NCBI RefSeq assembly: GCF_947090775.1
Contig: NZ_OX352321.1
Span: 2,914,001 to 2,978,000, forward strand
Length of the DNA: 64,000 nt
DNA from: Pseudarthrobacter sp. MM222
Lineage (GTDB): Bacteria > Actinomycetota > Actinomycetes > Actinomycetales > Micrococcaceae
Direction of reading: 5' to 3'
Part shown: in pieces, positions 40,810 to 48,995 of the stretch
Layout: each line of letters starts with the position of its first letter
Numbering within the stretch: the first letter of the stretch is position 1
The notes under the pieces: generated by a model
The model's input: the letters and a program-made list of their open reading frames with translations, nothing else
The model's database searches: none
Told to the model about the DNA's origin: nothing
Made by a program: the position numbers and the translations under genes

Positions 40810-41670
40810 CTAGTCCGCCGCGGTGCCGTCGGCATAAGGTGCCGCCCCGGTCACGACCTCATTCGAGGGATTGTTGGACCATTCCGAGAAGGATCCTGGG
40901 TAGAGCGCGGCGGGGAACCCCGCGACGGTGAGTGCCGCGATTTCATGGGCGGCCGTGACACCCGACCCGCAATAGACAGCAGTGGGAACGCCGGGCCGCA
41001 CGCCCAGGCTGGCGAAGCGGGTCCGCAACTGTTCGGCCGGCAGGAACCGGCCGTCGTCGCCGAGATTGCCGGTAGTGGGGGCACTCACCGCACCCGGGAT
41101 GTGGCCGGCGCGCGGGTCCACAGGCTCGATCTCACCGCGGAAACGTTCGCCGGCCCGGGCGTCGAGCAGCACGCCCTGTTGGGCCCAGGAGGCCGCCTGC
41201 CCGGCGTCGATCACTGGCATGGCGCCGTCCGAGAGAACGACGTCCCCGGCCTCCGCCGGCTGTTCGCCGGTTTCCGTCTCGTAGCCGGCGGCGCGCCAGG
41301 CCGCCAGTCCGCCGTCGAGAAGATAGGTGTCCGTGAGACCGGCGTTCCGGAGCATCCACCAGAGCCGCGCTGCGGCCATGTTGCCGCTATCGTCGTACGC
41401 GACGATGACGTCGCCGTTACGGACGCCCCAGGCTCTGACCGACGCTAGGAATTGCTCCAGCGGCGGGAGCGGGTGGCGGCCGCGGGCCGGGTCCGCGGGG
41501 CCCGCCAATTCTGTGGCCAGATCCACGAAGACTGCGCCGGGAAGGTGTTCCTTCAAATAGTGTTCGCGTCCATGCGGATCGCCGAGGGCCCAGCGAACGT
41601 CCAGCAATACGGTGCGGCGGCCGCAGTCCAGCCGCTCTTTCAGGGAAGCTGCGTCCATAAGAGTCTGCAT
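40810..41670 (-). CDS. sseA: Sulfurtransferase with two rhodanese domains
   Basis: A 286-residue tandem rhodanese. The catalytic cysteine is Cys234 in [10 protein letters not shown], the loop typical of 3-mercaptopyruvate/thiosulfate sulfurtransferases; the N-terminal domain ([14 protein letters not shown]) is inactive as usual. The CGSGVT loop is that of mercaptopyruvate-type enzymes. ATG 41670 has a TAGAGT box 6 nt upstream. Divergent from the cysteine desulfhydrase gene, so the pair may handle cysteine-derived sulfide/sulfane sulfur. Confidence 0.9.
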   Translation of the reverse strand: MQTLMDAASLKERLDCGRRTVLLDVRWALGDPHGREHYLKEHLPGAVFVDLATELAGPADPARGRHPLPPLEQFLASVRAWGVRNGDVIVAYDDSGNMAAARLWWMLRNAGLTDTYLLDGGLAAWRAAGYETETGEQPAEAGDVVLSDGAMPVIDAGQAASWAQQGVLLDARAGERFRGEIEPVDPRAGHIPGAVSAPTTGNLGDDGRFLPAEQLRTRFASLGVRPGVPTAVYCGSGVTAAHEIAALTVAGFPAALYPGSFSEWSNNPSNEVVTGAAPYADGTAAD

Positions 41671-41676
41671 CTGCCA

Positions 41677-41682
41677 ACTCTA
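41677..41682 (-). promoter_or_regulatory. -10 box of a probable leaderless sulfurtransferase promoter
   Basis: TAGAGT on the minus strand, 6 nt before the ATG at 41670; no ribosome-binding site is visible. Confidence 0.45.
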
Positions 41683-41735
41683 TCCATGCGGGCCGGGCAT
41701 TCCTCAGGGCATCGTTGGCATCTGGCGGCCGCCGG

Positions 41736-41741
41736 TAGGCT
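41736..41741 (+). promoter_or_regulatory. -10 box of a probable leaderless cds1-like promoter
   Basis: TAGGCT, 7 nt before the GTG at 41749, with TTGGCA 15 nt further upstream as a possible -35. It supports GTG 41749 as the real start. Confidence 0.5.
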
Positions 41742-41748
41742 TGGTGCC

Positions 41749-42846
41749 GTGACCAGAGAGACCATGCAGGACCGGGCCTGGGCCGACGAGGCCATCCGCC
41801 GGATCAACGCCGAAAACAACCGCTCCGCCGACACCCACCTGTACTCCGTACCGCTCCCGGAACACTGGGGCGTCCAGTTGTACCTGAAAGACGAGTCCGC
41901 CCACCGGACCGGCAGCCTCAAGCACCGGCTGGCGCGCTCACTGTTCCTCTTCGGCCTGGTCAACGGCTGGATCAAGGAAGGCGCCACGATCGTTGAGGCC
42001 TCGAGTGGCAGCACGGCCGTCTCGGAAGCCTACTTCGCGCAGCTGCTGGGCCTGCCGTTCGTCGCCGTCATGACCCGGACCACAAGCCGGGAAAAGATTG
42101 CGTTGATCGAACAGTTCGGCGGCTCCTGCCTGCTGGTGGACCACCCATCCGAGGTCTATGAGGCCGCCGCCGACCTGGCCAGGAGCCGCAACGGCCACTA
42201 CATGGACCAGTTCACCTATGCCGAGCGGGCCACGGACTGGCGCGGCAACAACAACATCGCCGAGTCGATCTTCGGGCAGCTCGCGCTCGAAGAGCACCCG
42301 GTTCCCAGCTGGATCGTCGTCGGCGCCGGGACCGGCGGAACCAGCGCAACCATCGGCCGGTACCTCCGCTACCACCGGCACGACACGAGGCTGGCCGTCG
42401 TCGACCCGGAGAACTCCGCGTTCTACCCGGCGTGGCTGGAGTGCCGCGACGGCGGGGCGGTTTCTTCGAACGCCACCGGACTTCCCTCGCGGATCGAGGG
42501 CATCGGCCGGCCCCGAATGGAGCCAAGCTTCGTCCCGGCCGTGATCGACCACATGATCCAGGTCCCGGACGCGGCGTCGGTGGCGGCTATGCGGCACCTT
42601 CAGCGCTATGCGGGGCTGCACGCGGGCCCGTCAACCGGCACGAACCTCTGGGGCGTATGGCAGCTCATCGCCGGGTTGATCGCGGAGGGCCGCCGCGGCA
42701 GCGTGGTGTCCTTGCTTTGCGACGGCGGCGACCGGTATGCGGGCAACTACTACAACCCGGAGTGGCTGCAGTCCCAAAAGCTTGACCCGGACCCCCACGA
42801 AGCCACGCTCGGCGAGTTCTTCGCGACCGGCGTGTGGCCCGCCTAG
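41749..42846 (+). CDS. Cds1-like PLP-dependent L-cysteine desulfhydrase
   Basis: A 365-residue beta-family PLP enzyme. Lys58 ([10 protein letters not shown]) is the PLP lysine, [14 protein letters not shown] binds substrate and [12 protein letters not shown] binds the cofactor phosphate. The spacing [14 protein letters not shown] and the STAVSEAYF pattern fit the actinobacterial Cds1 group (Rv3684 of M. tuberculosis), which releases H2S from cysteine, rather than CysK/CysM. The GTG start is favoured by the -10 box 7 nt upstream; ATG 41764 is the alternative. The divergent sulfurtransferase points to a sulfide/sulfane-sulfur role. Confidence 0.78.
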   Translation: MTRETMQDRAWADEAIRRINAENNRSADTHLYSVPLPEHWGVQLYLKDESAHRTGSLKHRLARSLFLFGLVNGWIKEGATIVEASSGSTAVSEAYFAQLLGLPFVAVMTRTTSREKIALIEQFGGSCLLVDHPSEVYEAAADLARSRNGHYMDQFTYAERATDWRGNNNIAESIFGQLALEEHPVPSWIVVGAGTGGTSATIGRYLRYHRHDTRLAVVDPENSAFYPAWLECRDGGAVSSNATGLPSRIEGIGRPRMEPSFVPAVIDHMIQVPDAASVAAMRHLQRYAGLHAGPSTGTNLWGVWQLIAGLIAEGRRGSVVSLLCDGGDRYAGNYYNPEWLQSQKLDPDPHEATLGEFFATGVWPA

Positions 42847-42849
42847 GCC

Positions 42850-43506
42850 CTAGACCTCCACCGAGTCCCCGCTGGAGAGGTGCCGGTATTCGGTGCCGTA
42901 CTTCGCCCCGATCCTCGTGACATGGCCCTCGACGAGGCCCAGTCCGCCCTCGTTGAGCAGGCCGTCATGAATTGGGAACGCGTGGGGCGCCCGGACGCCG
43001 ATCACGAAGTCCACTACCTCACCCACCTTGTTCCAGGGCGCATGGATCGGCACGAGCAGGGTCTGGACCCCGACGCCGTCGGGCACGACGAAGGAGTCTC
43101 CCGGGTGGTAGACATTGGAATCCACCAGATAGCCGACGTTCGCCACCACTGGAATCTGGGGATGGATCAGGGCGTGCTGGCCGCCGAAGCTCTGAATCGC
43201 GAACCCCGCGGCGTCGAACGTCTCCCCTGGCGCCACGGTATGGATCCGGGCCCCGGCGTCGGGCGCCTTCTCGCGCAATTGCGCCGCCACTCCGCCCGGC
43301 GCAAAGAGCTGCAACGAGCCATCGCCCAGCAGGGCGGCAACGACGGCTTCGACGTCGATGTGATCCGGATGCTCATGGGTGATCAGCACGGCGTCCGCGC
43401 CAGCCAGCGCCTTGTCCGTCTCCGAGAGGTTGCCCGGGTCGAACACCAGGACCTTGCTGTCTTTTTCGAGGCGGACACACGCATGAGTGAATTTCGTCAG
43501 CTTCAT
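42850..43506 (-). CDS. MBL-fold metallohydrolase (UlaG-like)
   Basis: A 218-residue metallo-beta-lactamase-fold protein with the metal motif THEHPDH (43-49), a downstream GGQHALIH and HPGDSFVVP carrying further ligands. It belongs to the L-ascorbate-6-phosphate lactonase/UlaG-like group, but substrates in this subgroup are generally unknown. Its ATG is 6 nt downstream of a TAGGCT box, so it is probably leaderless. Convergent with the cysteine desulfhydrase gene at a 3-bp gap. Confidence 0.85.
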   Translation of the reverse strand: MKLTKFTHACVRLEKDSKVLVFDPGNLSETDKALAGADAVLITHEHPDHIDVEAVVAALLGDGSLQLFAPGGVAAQLREKAPDAGARIHTVAPGETFDAAGFAIQSFGGQHALIHPQIPVVANVGYLVDSNVYHPGDSFVVPDGVGVQTLLVPIHAPWNKVGEVVDFVIGVRAPHAFPIHDGLLNEGGLGLVEGHVTRIGAKYGTEYRHLSSGDSVEV

Positions 43507-43512
43507 CGGGCC

Positions 43513-43518
43513 AGCCTA
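43513..43518 (-). promoter_or_regulatory. -10 box of a probable leaderless MBL-hydrolase promoter
   Basis: TAGGCT on the minus strand is 6 nt before the ATG at 43506, identical in box and spacing to the argS case. Confidence 0.5.
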
Positions 43519-43610
43519 GGGATCCGGCGTCGCGGTGTCCACGACCCCCGGCTGGTAATCTTGGACATTGCCAGCTAGCCAACGAAACCGACAGTGAAGT
43601 GAGTTCCTCA

Positions 43611-44072
43611 ATGTCCCAGGGCGCCCCCGCCGACGGCAGCAGGACCCCTGCCCCGGCTCCCCCGGCAGGCAAGGAGCAGCGCGTCACCAAGCAGCGCCTC
43701 GCAGTGTCAGCCGCCCTCGACGAGCTGGCGGACTTCGTGAGCACGCAGGAGCTTCACCGTATCCTGCACGAGCGGGGTACCTCGGTTTCGCTTGCCACGT
43801 CCTACCGGATTCTGCAGTCCCTTGCCGACGACGGACTCGTGGACGTGCTCCGGAATGCCGACGGTGAGGCCGTTTACCGGCGTTGCGCCGTTACCGGGCA
43901 TCACCATCACCTGCTCTGCCGCAACTGCGGAAAGGCCGTTGAAGTCGAGGCGCCTGCCGTGGAAGCGTGGGCCGCGCGGATCGCCGAGGAGCACGGCTTC
44001 ACGGCTGTGGAGCACACCGTGGAGATTTTCGGCCTTTGCCCGGAGTGCACGGCCAGGCAGACCGCCGGATAG
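43611..44072 (+). CDS. zur: Fur-family zinc uptake regulator (Zur)
   Basis: A 153-residue Fur-family repressor: winged helix TKQRLAVSAALDEL...SVSLATSYRILQSL, an HHHHLLC metal site (97-103), and two CxxC pairs (103/106 and 143/146) that bind structural zinc. The closeness to znuABC makes a zinc-sensing Zur the likely assignment over Fur. The ATG at 43611 is used; GTG 43599 would add four residues. Convergent with an unknown lipoprotein gene. Confidence 0.85.
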   Translation: MSQGAPADGSRTPAPAPPAGKEQRVTKQRLAVSAALDELADFVSTQELHRILHERGTSVSLATSYRILQSLADDGLVDVLRNADGEAVYRRCAVTGHHHHLLCRNCGKAVEVEAPAVEAWAARIAEEHGFTAVEHTVEIFGLCPECTARQTAG

Positions 44073-44096
44073 CCAAGCCTCCCCTTCCAAAGCAAC

Positions 44097-45032
44097 TCAG
44101 TCCCTGGTGAACCTGATCTGGCCCGACCCATTGGTGACGGTCAACGTCTGAGGGTCCAGTCGGTAGATCAGCGGCTCCCGGAAATAGGCCGTGGTCCAGC
44201 TTCGTTGGTCCGACTCCGGACCAGTGCAGCCGTCTGCGGACTCCACGAGGCCGCCCGGAACGGGTGTCAGCGAAAAGGCATCGGCGGACACCGGGACATT
44301 CAAGACTCCGCACGGCATCCGGACCACCATGGTCAACGATGCATTCACCAGGTCAAAACTCAGGTGAAGCGGCGTGGACGCCAGCCAGGAGAGGTTCTGA
44401 CCGCGGGCGTTGCCCGCCGTTGACGTGAACTGCCGACACGCCAGCGCCCCGGCGCCGCCGCCCGTGCCGGCACTGCTCCCGCTGCTCGAGCTGTCCACTG
44501 CATCGGTACAACCCTGTGAAAGTTGACCCGTCGAGGGAATGGGCACCGGGTCGCCCTGCCCTTCGTCCGGCAGGATTTTCGGATTGGGATCCTTGCCGAT
44601 TCCGAGGCCGGCGCCTCCCGGCGGCGGGTTCTTTGTTTCGCCCAGGATCAATACCCAACGCCCCTGGCTCCAGGAGATCTGATACCTGACCGTCGGAGAC
44701 AGGCCGTTCCGCGACGCCTCGACGGTGGCAACTGCCGGGAAGTCGTTGCTGAGCAGGAGCTGCCAGGAACCCGGTGCCCAGTCGCGGGTGGACTCGACCA
44801 GTTGCTGAGCCTCGGGCCCAACGTTGAGCCGGTCATCGAGGACCAGTTTCTCGACCTGTTCCACCGAGCCGGAGGTTGCCGCGGTCATGACGCTGCGGGC
44901 GAAGGCCTCCCGGCTGGACAGATCCGGCGGGATATCCTCCTGGACGCACGCCGTCACGGACGGCACCGATACCAGCAAAAGCGCGGCGAGGAACAGCAGC
45001 CGACGCGCCGCCGTCGTGATTCGAACCCCCAT
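44097..45032 (-). CDS. Lipoprotein of unknown function
   Basis: A 311-residue exported protein with signal peptide and lipobox (SVTAC, Cys29). The mature part has a conserved-looking beta-rich body with no domain I recognise, a Gly/Ser-rich linker near residue 185-205 and a second domain with PVSADAFSLTPVPGG. It follows the znu operon on the same strand at 64 bp and may be read through from it, but nothing shows metal binding. Confidence 0.7.
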   Translation of the reverse strand: MGVRITTAARRLLFLAALLLVSVPSVTACVQEDIPPDLSSREAFARSVMTAATSGSVEQVEKLVLDDRLNVGPEAQQLVESTRDWAPGSWQLLLSNDFPAVATVEASRNGLSPTVRYQISWSQGRWVLILGETKNPPPGGAGLGIGKDPNPKILPDEGQGDPVPIPSTGQLSQGCTDAVDSSSSGSSAGTGGGAGALACRQFTSTAGNARGQNLSWLASTPLHLSFDLVNASLTMVVRMPCGVLNVPVSADAFSLTPVPGGLVESADGCTGPESDQRSWTTAYFREPLIYRLDPQTLTVTNGSGQIRFTRD

Positions 45033-45096
45033 AGCTGCACCCTACGGCGCAAATGCACGGACAGGTAGCGGCATGCCCGCGGAATTTCCCCGCCTG

Positions 45097-45987
45097 CTAG
45101 GAGACCGGGACCGGCTCGCTCCGCAGCACGCGGCCGTTGATGCCGCGCTTGGCCCGGACTCCGCCGACCAGCCGGCAGACCACATAGATCAGGAACGACA
45201 GGGTGGTCACGTAGGGGCTGATCGGGAGCCGGCCGCCGAGGGCCAGCAGGATGCCGCCCACCGTCGCGGTTACGGCGAAGACCACGCTGAGGGCCACCAC
45301 CAGCCGGGGCGAGGACGTCACCCGCAACGCGGCGGCGGCGGGCGTGATCAGCAGCGCGAGCACCAGCAGCGCTCCGACGATCTGGATGGAGAGCGCGACG
45401 CTGACGCCCAGCAGCAGCATGAACCCGAGGGCGAGGGCCCGGACCGGCACCCCGCGGGCCGCGGCGACGTCGGGATCGACACTGGCGAAGGTCAGCGGCC
45501 GCCAGATGGCAATCAGGGCAAGCATGACGACGACGGCGGCACCGGCCAGCACCTGGAGCTGGACGGTTCCGACGGAGACGATCTGTCCGGTGAGCAGACC
45601 GAACTTGTTGGCGGCCCGGCCTTCATAGAGTGACAGGAACAGGATGCCCAGGCCCAGTCCGAAGGGCATGAGCACGCCGATGGTCGAGTTCTTGTCCCGG
45701 GCACGGACGCCCATCAGTCCCAGGAGCAGCGCCGCCACGACCGACCCGGCGAGGGAACCGAGCATCACGTCCACGCCGACCAGGAGGGCAAAGGCAGCGC
45801 CCGCGAACGAGAGCTCGGAGATGCCGTGTACCGCGAACGCCAGGTCCCGCTTCATCACGAAGGTCCCGACCAGGCCGCCCAGCAGGCCCAGGACAGCCCC
45901 GGCCCAGATCGAGTTCTGGACCAGCACGAGCAATTCCCCGTAGTTTTCGAAGTTGAAGATCGAGTTGAGCAGGCTGTCGAGGTCCAT
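45097..45987 (-). CDS. znuB: Zinc/manganese ABC transporter permease
   Basis: A 296-residue ABC-3 family permease with eight or nine transmembrane helices (GLLGGLVGTFVMKRDLAFAVHGISE is the conserved region). It forms the transport channel of the ZnuABC complex. Its ATG follows the TAG stop of znuC with no gap (TAGATG), a coupling arrangement. The neighbouring zur gene suggests zinc as substrate, though manganese cannot be excluded for this family. Confidence 0.92.
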   Translation of the reverse strand: MDLDSLLNSIFNFENYGELLVLVQNSIWAGAVLGLLGGLVGTFVMKRDLAFAVHGISELSFAGAAFALLVGVDVMLGSLAGSVVAALLLGLMGVRARDKNSTIGVLMPFGLGLGILFLSLYEGRAANKFGLLTGQIVSVGTVQLQVLAGAAVVVMLALIAIWRPLTFASVDPDVAAARGVPVRALALGFMLLLGVSVALSIQIVGALLVLALLITPAAAALRVTSSPRLVVALSVVFAVTATVGGILLALGGRLPISPYVTTLSFLIYVVCRLVGGVRAKRGINGRVLRSEPVPVS

Positions 45988-46803
45988 CTAGCCCACCTCC
46001 CCTGCCACGGCGTGCGCATCCTCGTGGTGGTGCGTGGTGGCGTCGGGGACGCCGACCACGACCATCCGGCCGTTGGCGTGGATCACTTCGACATGGCTGT
46101 CGTAGAGATCGGAAAGGACCTCGGTGGTCATGACGTCCTCCGGCCGGCCAACCCGGAAACGTCCGCCGGCCAGGTAGAGCACGGTGTCCACGTAATCCAC
46201 GATGGGGTTGATCTCGTGCGTCACGAACACCACGGCGCTGTCCTGCTCACGGCACTGGTCATTGATCAGGCCGCTGACGGCCTGCTGGTGCTGGAGGTCG
46301 AGGGACAACAGCGGCTCGTCGCAGAGCAATACCTTCGGGTCCGTGGCGAGGGCCTGGGCGACCCGCAGCCGCTGCTGCTCGCCGCCCGAGAGCTGGCCGA
46401 CCGGTACTTTGGCATACTCTTCGGCGCCGACGAGTTCGAGCAGCCGGTCGATCTTGCGGTTAGCCGCGGCAGCCCCGAGGCGGACTCCCCAGCGGTGGCC
46501 GTCGATGCCGAGCCCCACGAGGTCGCGGGCGCGCAGTGGCGTGTCCGGGTCAAAGGACTTCTGCTGCGGGATGTAACCGATCCGCCGGCTGCCCCGTTCT
46601 ACCGGGTGTCCGTCCAGTACCGCCGTCCCGGAGGTGAGCTCCTGCAGACCAAGCAACACCTTGAGAAAGGTGGTCTTCCCGCTGCCGTTGGGGCCGAGGA
46701 CGGCGAAGAACTCACCCGGGTTGATGTCCAGGTCCAGGTTTTCCCACAGTGTCCGTTTGCCGAACGAGAGGGAGGCGCCGCGAAGGCTCACTGCCGGTGT
46801 CAA
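45988..46803 (-). CDS. znuC: Zinc/manganese ABC transporter ATP-binding protein
   Basis: A 271-residue ATPase with Walker A GPNGSGKT, signature LSGGEQQRL and Walker B VLLCDEP. I chose the TTG at 46803 (TPAVSLRGASLSFG), with GAGGAAA 7 nt upstream, because the domain begins right there; the longer frame from 46905 would overlap znuA. Ends directly at the znuB start. Confidence 0.88.
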   Translation of the reverse strand: MTPAVSLRGASLSFGKRTLWENLDLDINPGEFFAVLGPNGSGKTTFLKVLLGLQELTSGTAVLDGHPVERGSRRIGYIPQQKSFDPDTPLRARDLVGLGIDGHRWGVRLGAAAANRKIDRLLELVGAEEYAKVPVGQLSGGEQQRLRVAQALATDPKVLLCDEPLLSLDLQHQQAVSGLINDQCREQDSAVVFVTHEINPIVDYVDTVLYLAGGRFRVGRPEDVMTTEVLSDLYDSHVEVIHANGRMVVVGVPDATTHHHEDAHAVAGEVG

Positions 46804-46859
46804 CGTGGATTTCCTCGATTTCTGCGCAAAGTCGTTCTGCTCACGCTGTCCCGACAATC

Positions 46860-47828
46860 TTAGGCCAGCGCCTTGCTGATCCCGTCGACGTTGTCCGCCA
46901 TCCACTGGAGGTAGCTCTTGCCGTCCGGCAGGGTCTCGCTGAAGTCCAGCACCGGAACCCCTGCCGCCGCGGCGGCCTCCTTCAGCGCCAGCGTCTGGGG
47001 GCCTTCGGTCTGCGGGTTGTACGCCAGCAGCCTGACCCCGCCGGAGCGGACAAGGTCGACGGCGGCCTTCATCACTGCGGGCGGGACGTCCGAACCGGAT
47101 TCAATGGCAGCCTTGTACTCGGCGGGGGTCTCGTCTTCCAGACCGGCAGCAGCCAGCAGGTACGAGGGTACGGGCTCAGTGACGGCGACCGCCGCGTGGC
47201 CTGCCGCGGCCTTGGTGGTGGCCAGCTTGGCTTCAAGACCGGCGAGCGATTCCTTGAAGGATGCTGCATTGGATGTGAAGGTCCCGGCAGAGGCCGGATC
47301 CAGCTCGCCGAGTTTAGCGGCGACGGCGTCGGCCAGCCGCGACATTGCCGGCAGGCTGTACCAGACGTGCTCGTTGAAGCCCTCGTGGCCGTGGGCATGG
47401 CCGCTGGCGTCGGATGTTTCGGTGTGGGCGCCGGCGTCCTCCTCCGGAGCCAGCCCGGAAAGCTCGACGGCGTTCAGGACCTTAGCGTGGTCCAGCCCGG
47501 TATCGTCCGCGAGCTTGTGGATGAAGTCGTCGTAGCCGCCGCCGTTTTCCACGAGCAGTTCGGCCTTGGACACCGCGAGCTTGTCCTGGGTGGTGGCTTC
47601 GTAGGAGTGCGGGTCCTGGCTGGTGCGCGCGATGATGGAGTTGACCCGCACCCTGTCGCCGCCGATGGTGCCGACAATGTCGCCGTAGACGCTCGTGGCG
47701 GCGACGACCTCGATGACACCGTCACCGGCACTCGCCCGGGTGCTCTCCGCCGTCGGGCTGCAGGCTGTCAGCAGCACGCTGAGGCCGGCTACAGCGGTGA
47801 CTAGGGCACGGGCGGCAGGACGACGCAT
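46860..47828 (-). CDS. znuA: Zinc ABC transporter substrate-binding lipoprotein
   Basis: A 322-residue cluster A-I binding protein with signal peptide and lipobox (LLTAC, Cys23). Zinc ligands are suggested by His residues at PHSYEATTQD, NEHVWYSLP and the C-terminal Asp/Glu; a short His-rich loop (HTETSDASGHAHGHEGF) is typical of ZnuA and favours zinc over manganese. First gene of the znuACB set, with a possible Zur box and a long perfect hairpin upstream. Confidence 0.93.
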   Translation of the reverse strand: MRRPAARALVTAVAGLSVLLTACSPTAESTRASAGDGVIEVVAATSVYGDIVGTIGGDRVRVNSIIARTSQDPHSYEATTQDKLAVSKAELLVENGGGYDDFIHKLADDTGLDHAKVLNAVELSGLAPEEDAGAHTETSDASGHAHGHEGFNEHVWYSLPAMSRLADAVAAKLGELDPASAGTFTSNAASFKESLAGLEAKLATTKAAAGHAAVAVTEPVPSYLLAAAGLEDETPAEYKAAIESGSDVPPAVMKAAVDLVRSGGVRLLAYNPQTEGPQTLALKEAAAAAGVPVLDFSETLPDGKSYLQWMADNVDGISKALA

Positions 47829-47848
47829 GGGGAAACCTCGGATCTGGT

Positions 47849-47860
47849 AATGAGAATCAG
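47849..47860 (-). promoter_or_regulatory. Possible Zur box upstream of znuA
   Basis: On the minus strand CTGATTCTCATTAC contains TGATTCTCA, a short inverted TGA-N3-TCA core resembling one half of Fur/Zur boxes (TGAAAATGATTTTCA-like), 21 nt before the znuA start. The match is partial. Confidence 0.3.
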
Positions 47861-47883
47861 GAGCAATAGCAACAGCTAAAAGT

Positions 47884-47920
47884 GTAGCCCTAAATAGGAA
47901 TGGTTCCTATTTAGGGCTAC
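47884..47920. terminator. Perfect 17-bp hairpin between CNNM gene and znuA
   Basis: Arms GTAGCCCTAAATAGGAA (47884-47900) and its exact complement (47904-47920) flank a 3-nt loop TGG. It lies 14 bp after the CNNM stop on the minus strand and about 55 bp before the znuA start. It is followed on that strand by ACTTTTAG, a weak T-rich tail. A terminator for the CNNM operon is most likely; a binding palindrome in front of znuA is an alternative. Confidence 0.7.
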
Positions 47921-47933
47921 GTCCCGTAGATGC

Positions 47934-48995
47934 TTAGTCCTGTCCGAGCCTCCGGTAGCCGGTCGCCTGGGTGGCGTCGCGGATCTCCCCGACGAGTTCC
48001 TCAATGACATCCTCGAGGAACAACACGCCCTGGGTCTTCCCGTCCGGCCCGATCACGCGGGCCAGGTGCGAGCCTGTACGTTGCATGACGGACATGGCCT
48101 TCTCGATCTCATCGTCCATCGCCAGGTTTGCCAGCGACCGGATGTGGCTTTCGGCGATCGGCTGGCCGTACGCCGCGTCGGGGATCGAGAGCACGTCTTT
48201 GATGTGCAGGTAGCCGGAGAGCATGCCGTCCTCGTCCAGCATCGGAAAGCGCGAGAACCCGGTGCGGCTCACGGCCTTCTCGAACTCCACCGGCGTGGTG
48301 GCCGCCTTGAGCATCACGAGCTTCTCCAGCGGGACCATCACCCGGGAGGCCGTGTGCTCGGAAAACTCCAGCGCGCCGGTGATGAGCCCGGCGTCGTCGT
48401 CCACCAGGCCGTGCCGCGTGGACTCCTGCACGATCGACTGGACTTCCTCGAGCGTGAAGGAGGACGTGACCTCATCCTTCGGCTCGATCCGCATCAGCTT
48501 CAGGATGTGGTTCGCGGACCAGTTAAGGGCCACGATGACCGGCTTCACCACCCGGGCGACGAACATCAGCGGCGGGGCCAGCAGCAGGGCTGCCTTGTCC
48601 GCGACCGAAACCGAAATGTTCTTCGGCACCATCTCGCCGAACGTGACGTGCAGGAAGGTGACGGCCAGCAGCGCGACTCCAAACGCAACGACGTCGGCGA
48701 TTTCCATCGGCATGCCCACGGCTTCCAGCGGCACCGCCATCAGGTGGTGGATGGCAGGTTCCGCGACCTGCAGGATGAGCAGCGAGCAGACCGTGATGCC
48801 GAGCTGGGCGCAGGCCAGCATCAGGGAGACGTTCTCCATTGCCCGCAGGGTGGTCTGGGCCCGCTTGGACCCGGCCTCGGCGAGCGGTTCGATCTGGCTC
48901 CGCCGTGCGGACATGACCGCAAACTCGGCGGCCACGAAGAAGGCGTTGCCGATCAGGAGGACGACGAGCCAGAGAATTCCTACCCAGTCGCTCAT
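47934..48995 (-). CDS. CNNM/CorC-type membrane protein with CBS pair
   Basis: A 353-residue protein: DUF21 (CNNM) membrane domain with three to four helices (residues 5-150, ACAQLGITVCSLLI and VTFGEMVPKN), then two CBS domains (about 200-340). These proteins, long labelled hemolysin-related, take part in Mg2+ or other divalent-cation transport. It overlaps the related 449-residue gene upstream by 4 bp; the two differ in the C-terminus, as this copy lacks the CorC/HlyC domain. A heteromeric pair is possible. Confidence 0.9.
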   Translation of the reverse strand: MSDWVGILWLVVLLIGNAFFVAAEFAVMSARRSQIEPLAEAGSKRAQTTLRAMENVSLMLACAQLGITVCSLLILQVAEPAIHHLMAVPLEAVGMPMEIADVVAFGVALLAVTFLHVTFGEMVPKNISVSVADKAALLLAPPLMFVARVVKPVIVALNWSANHILKLMRIEPKDEVTSSFTLEEVQSIVQESTRHGLVDDDAGLITGALEFSEHTASRVMVPLEKLVMLKAATTPVEFEKAVSRTGFSRFPMLDEDGMLSGYLHIKDVLSIPDAAYGQPIAESHIRSLANLAMDDEIEKAMSVMQRTGSHLARVIGPDGKTQGVLFLEDVIEELVGEIRDATQATGYRRLGQD

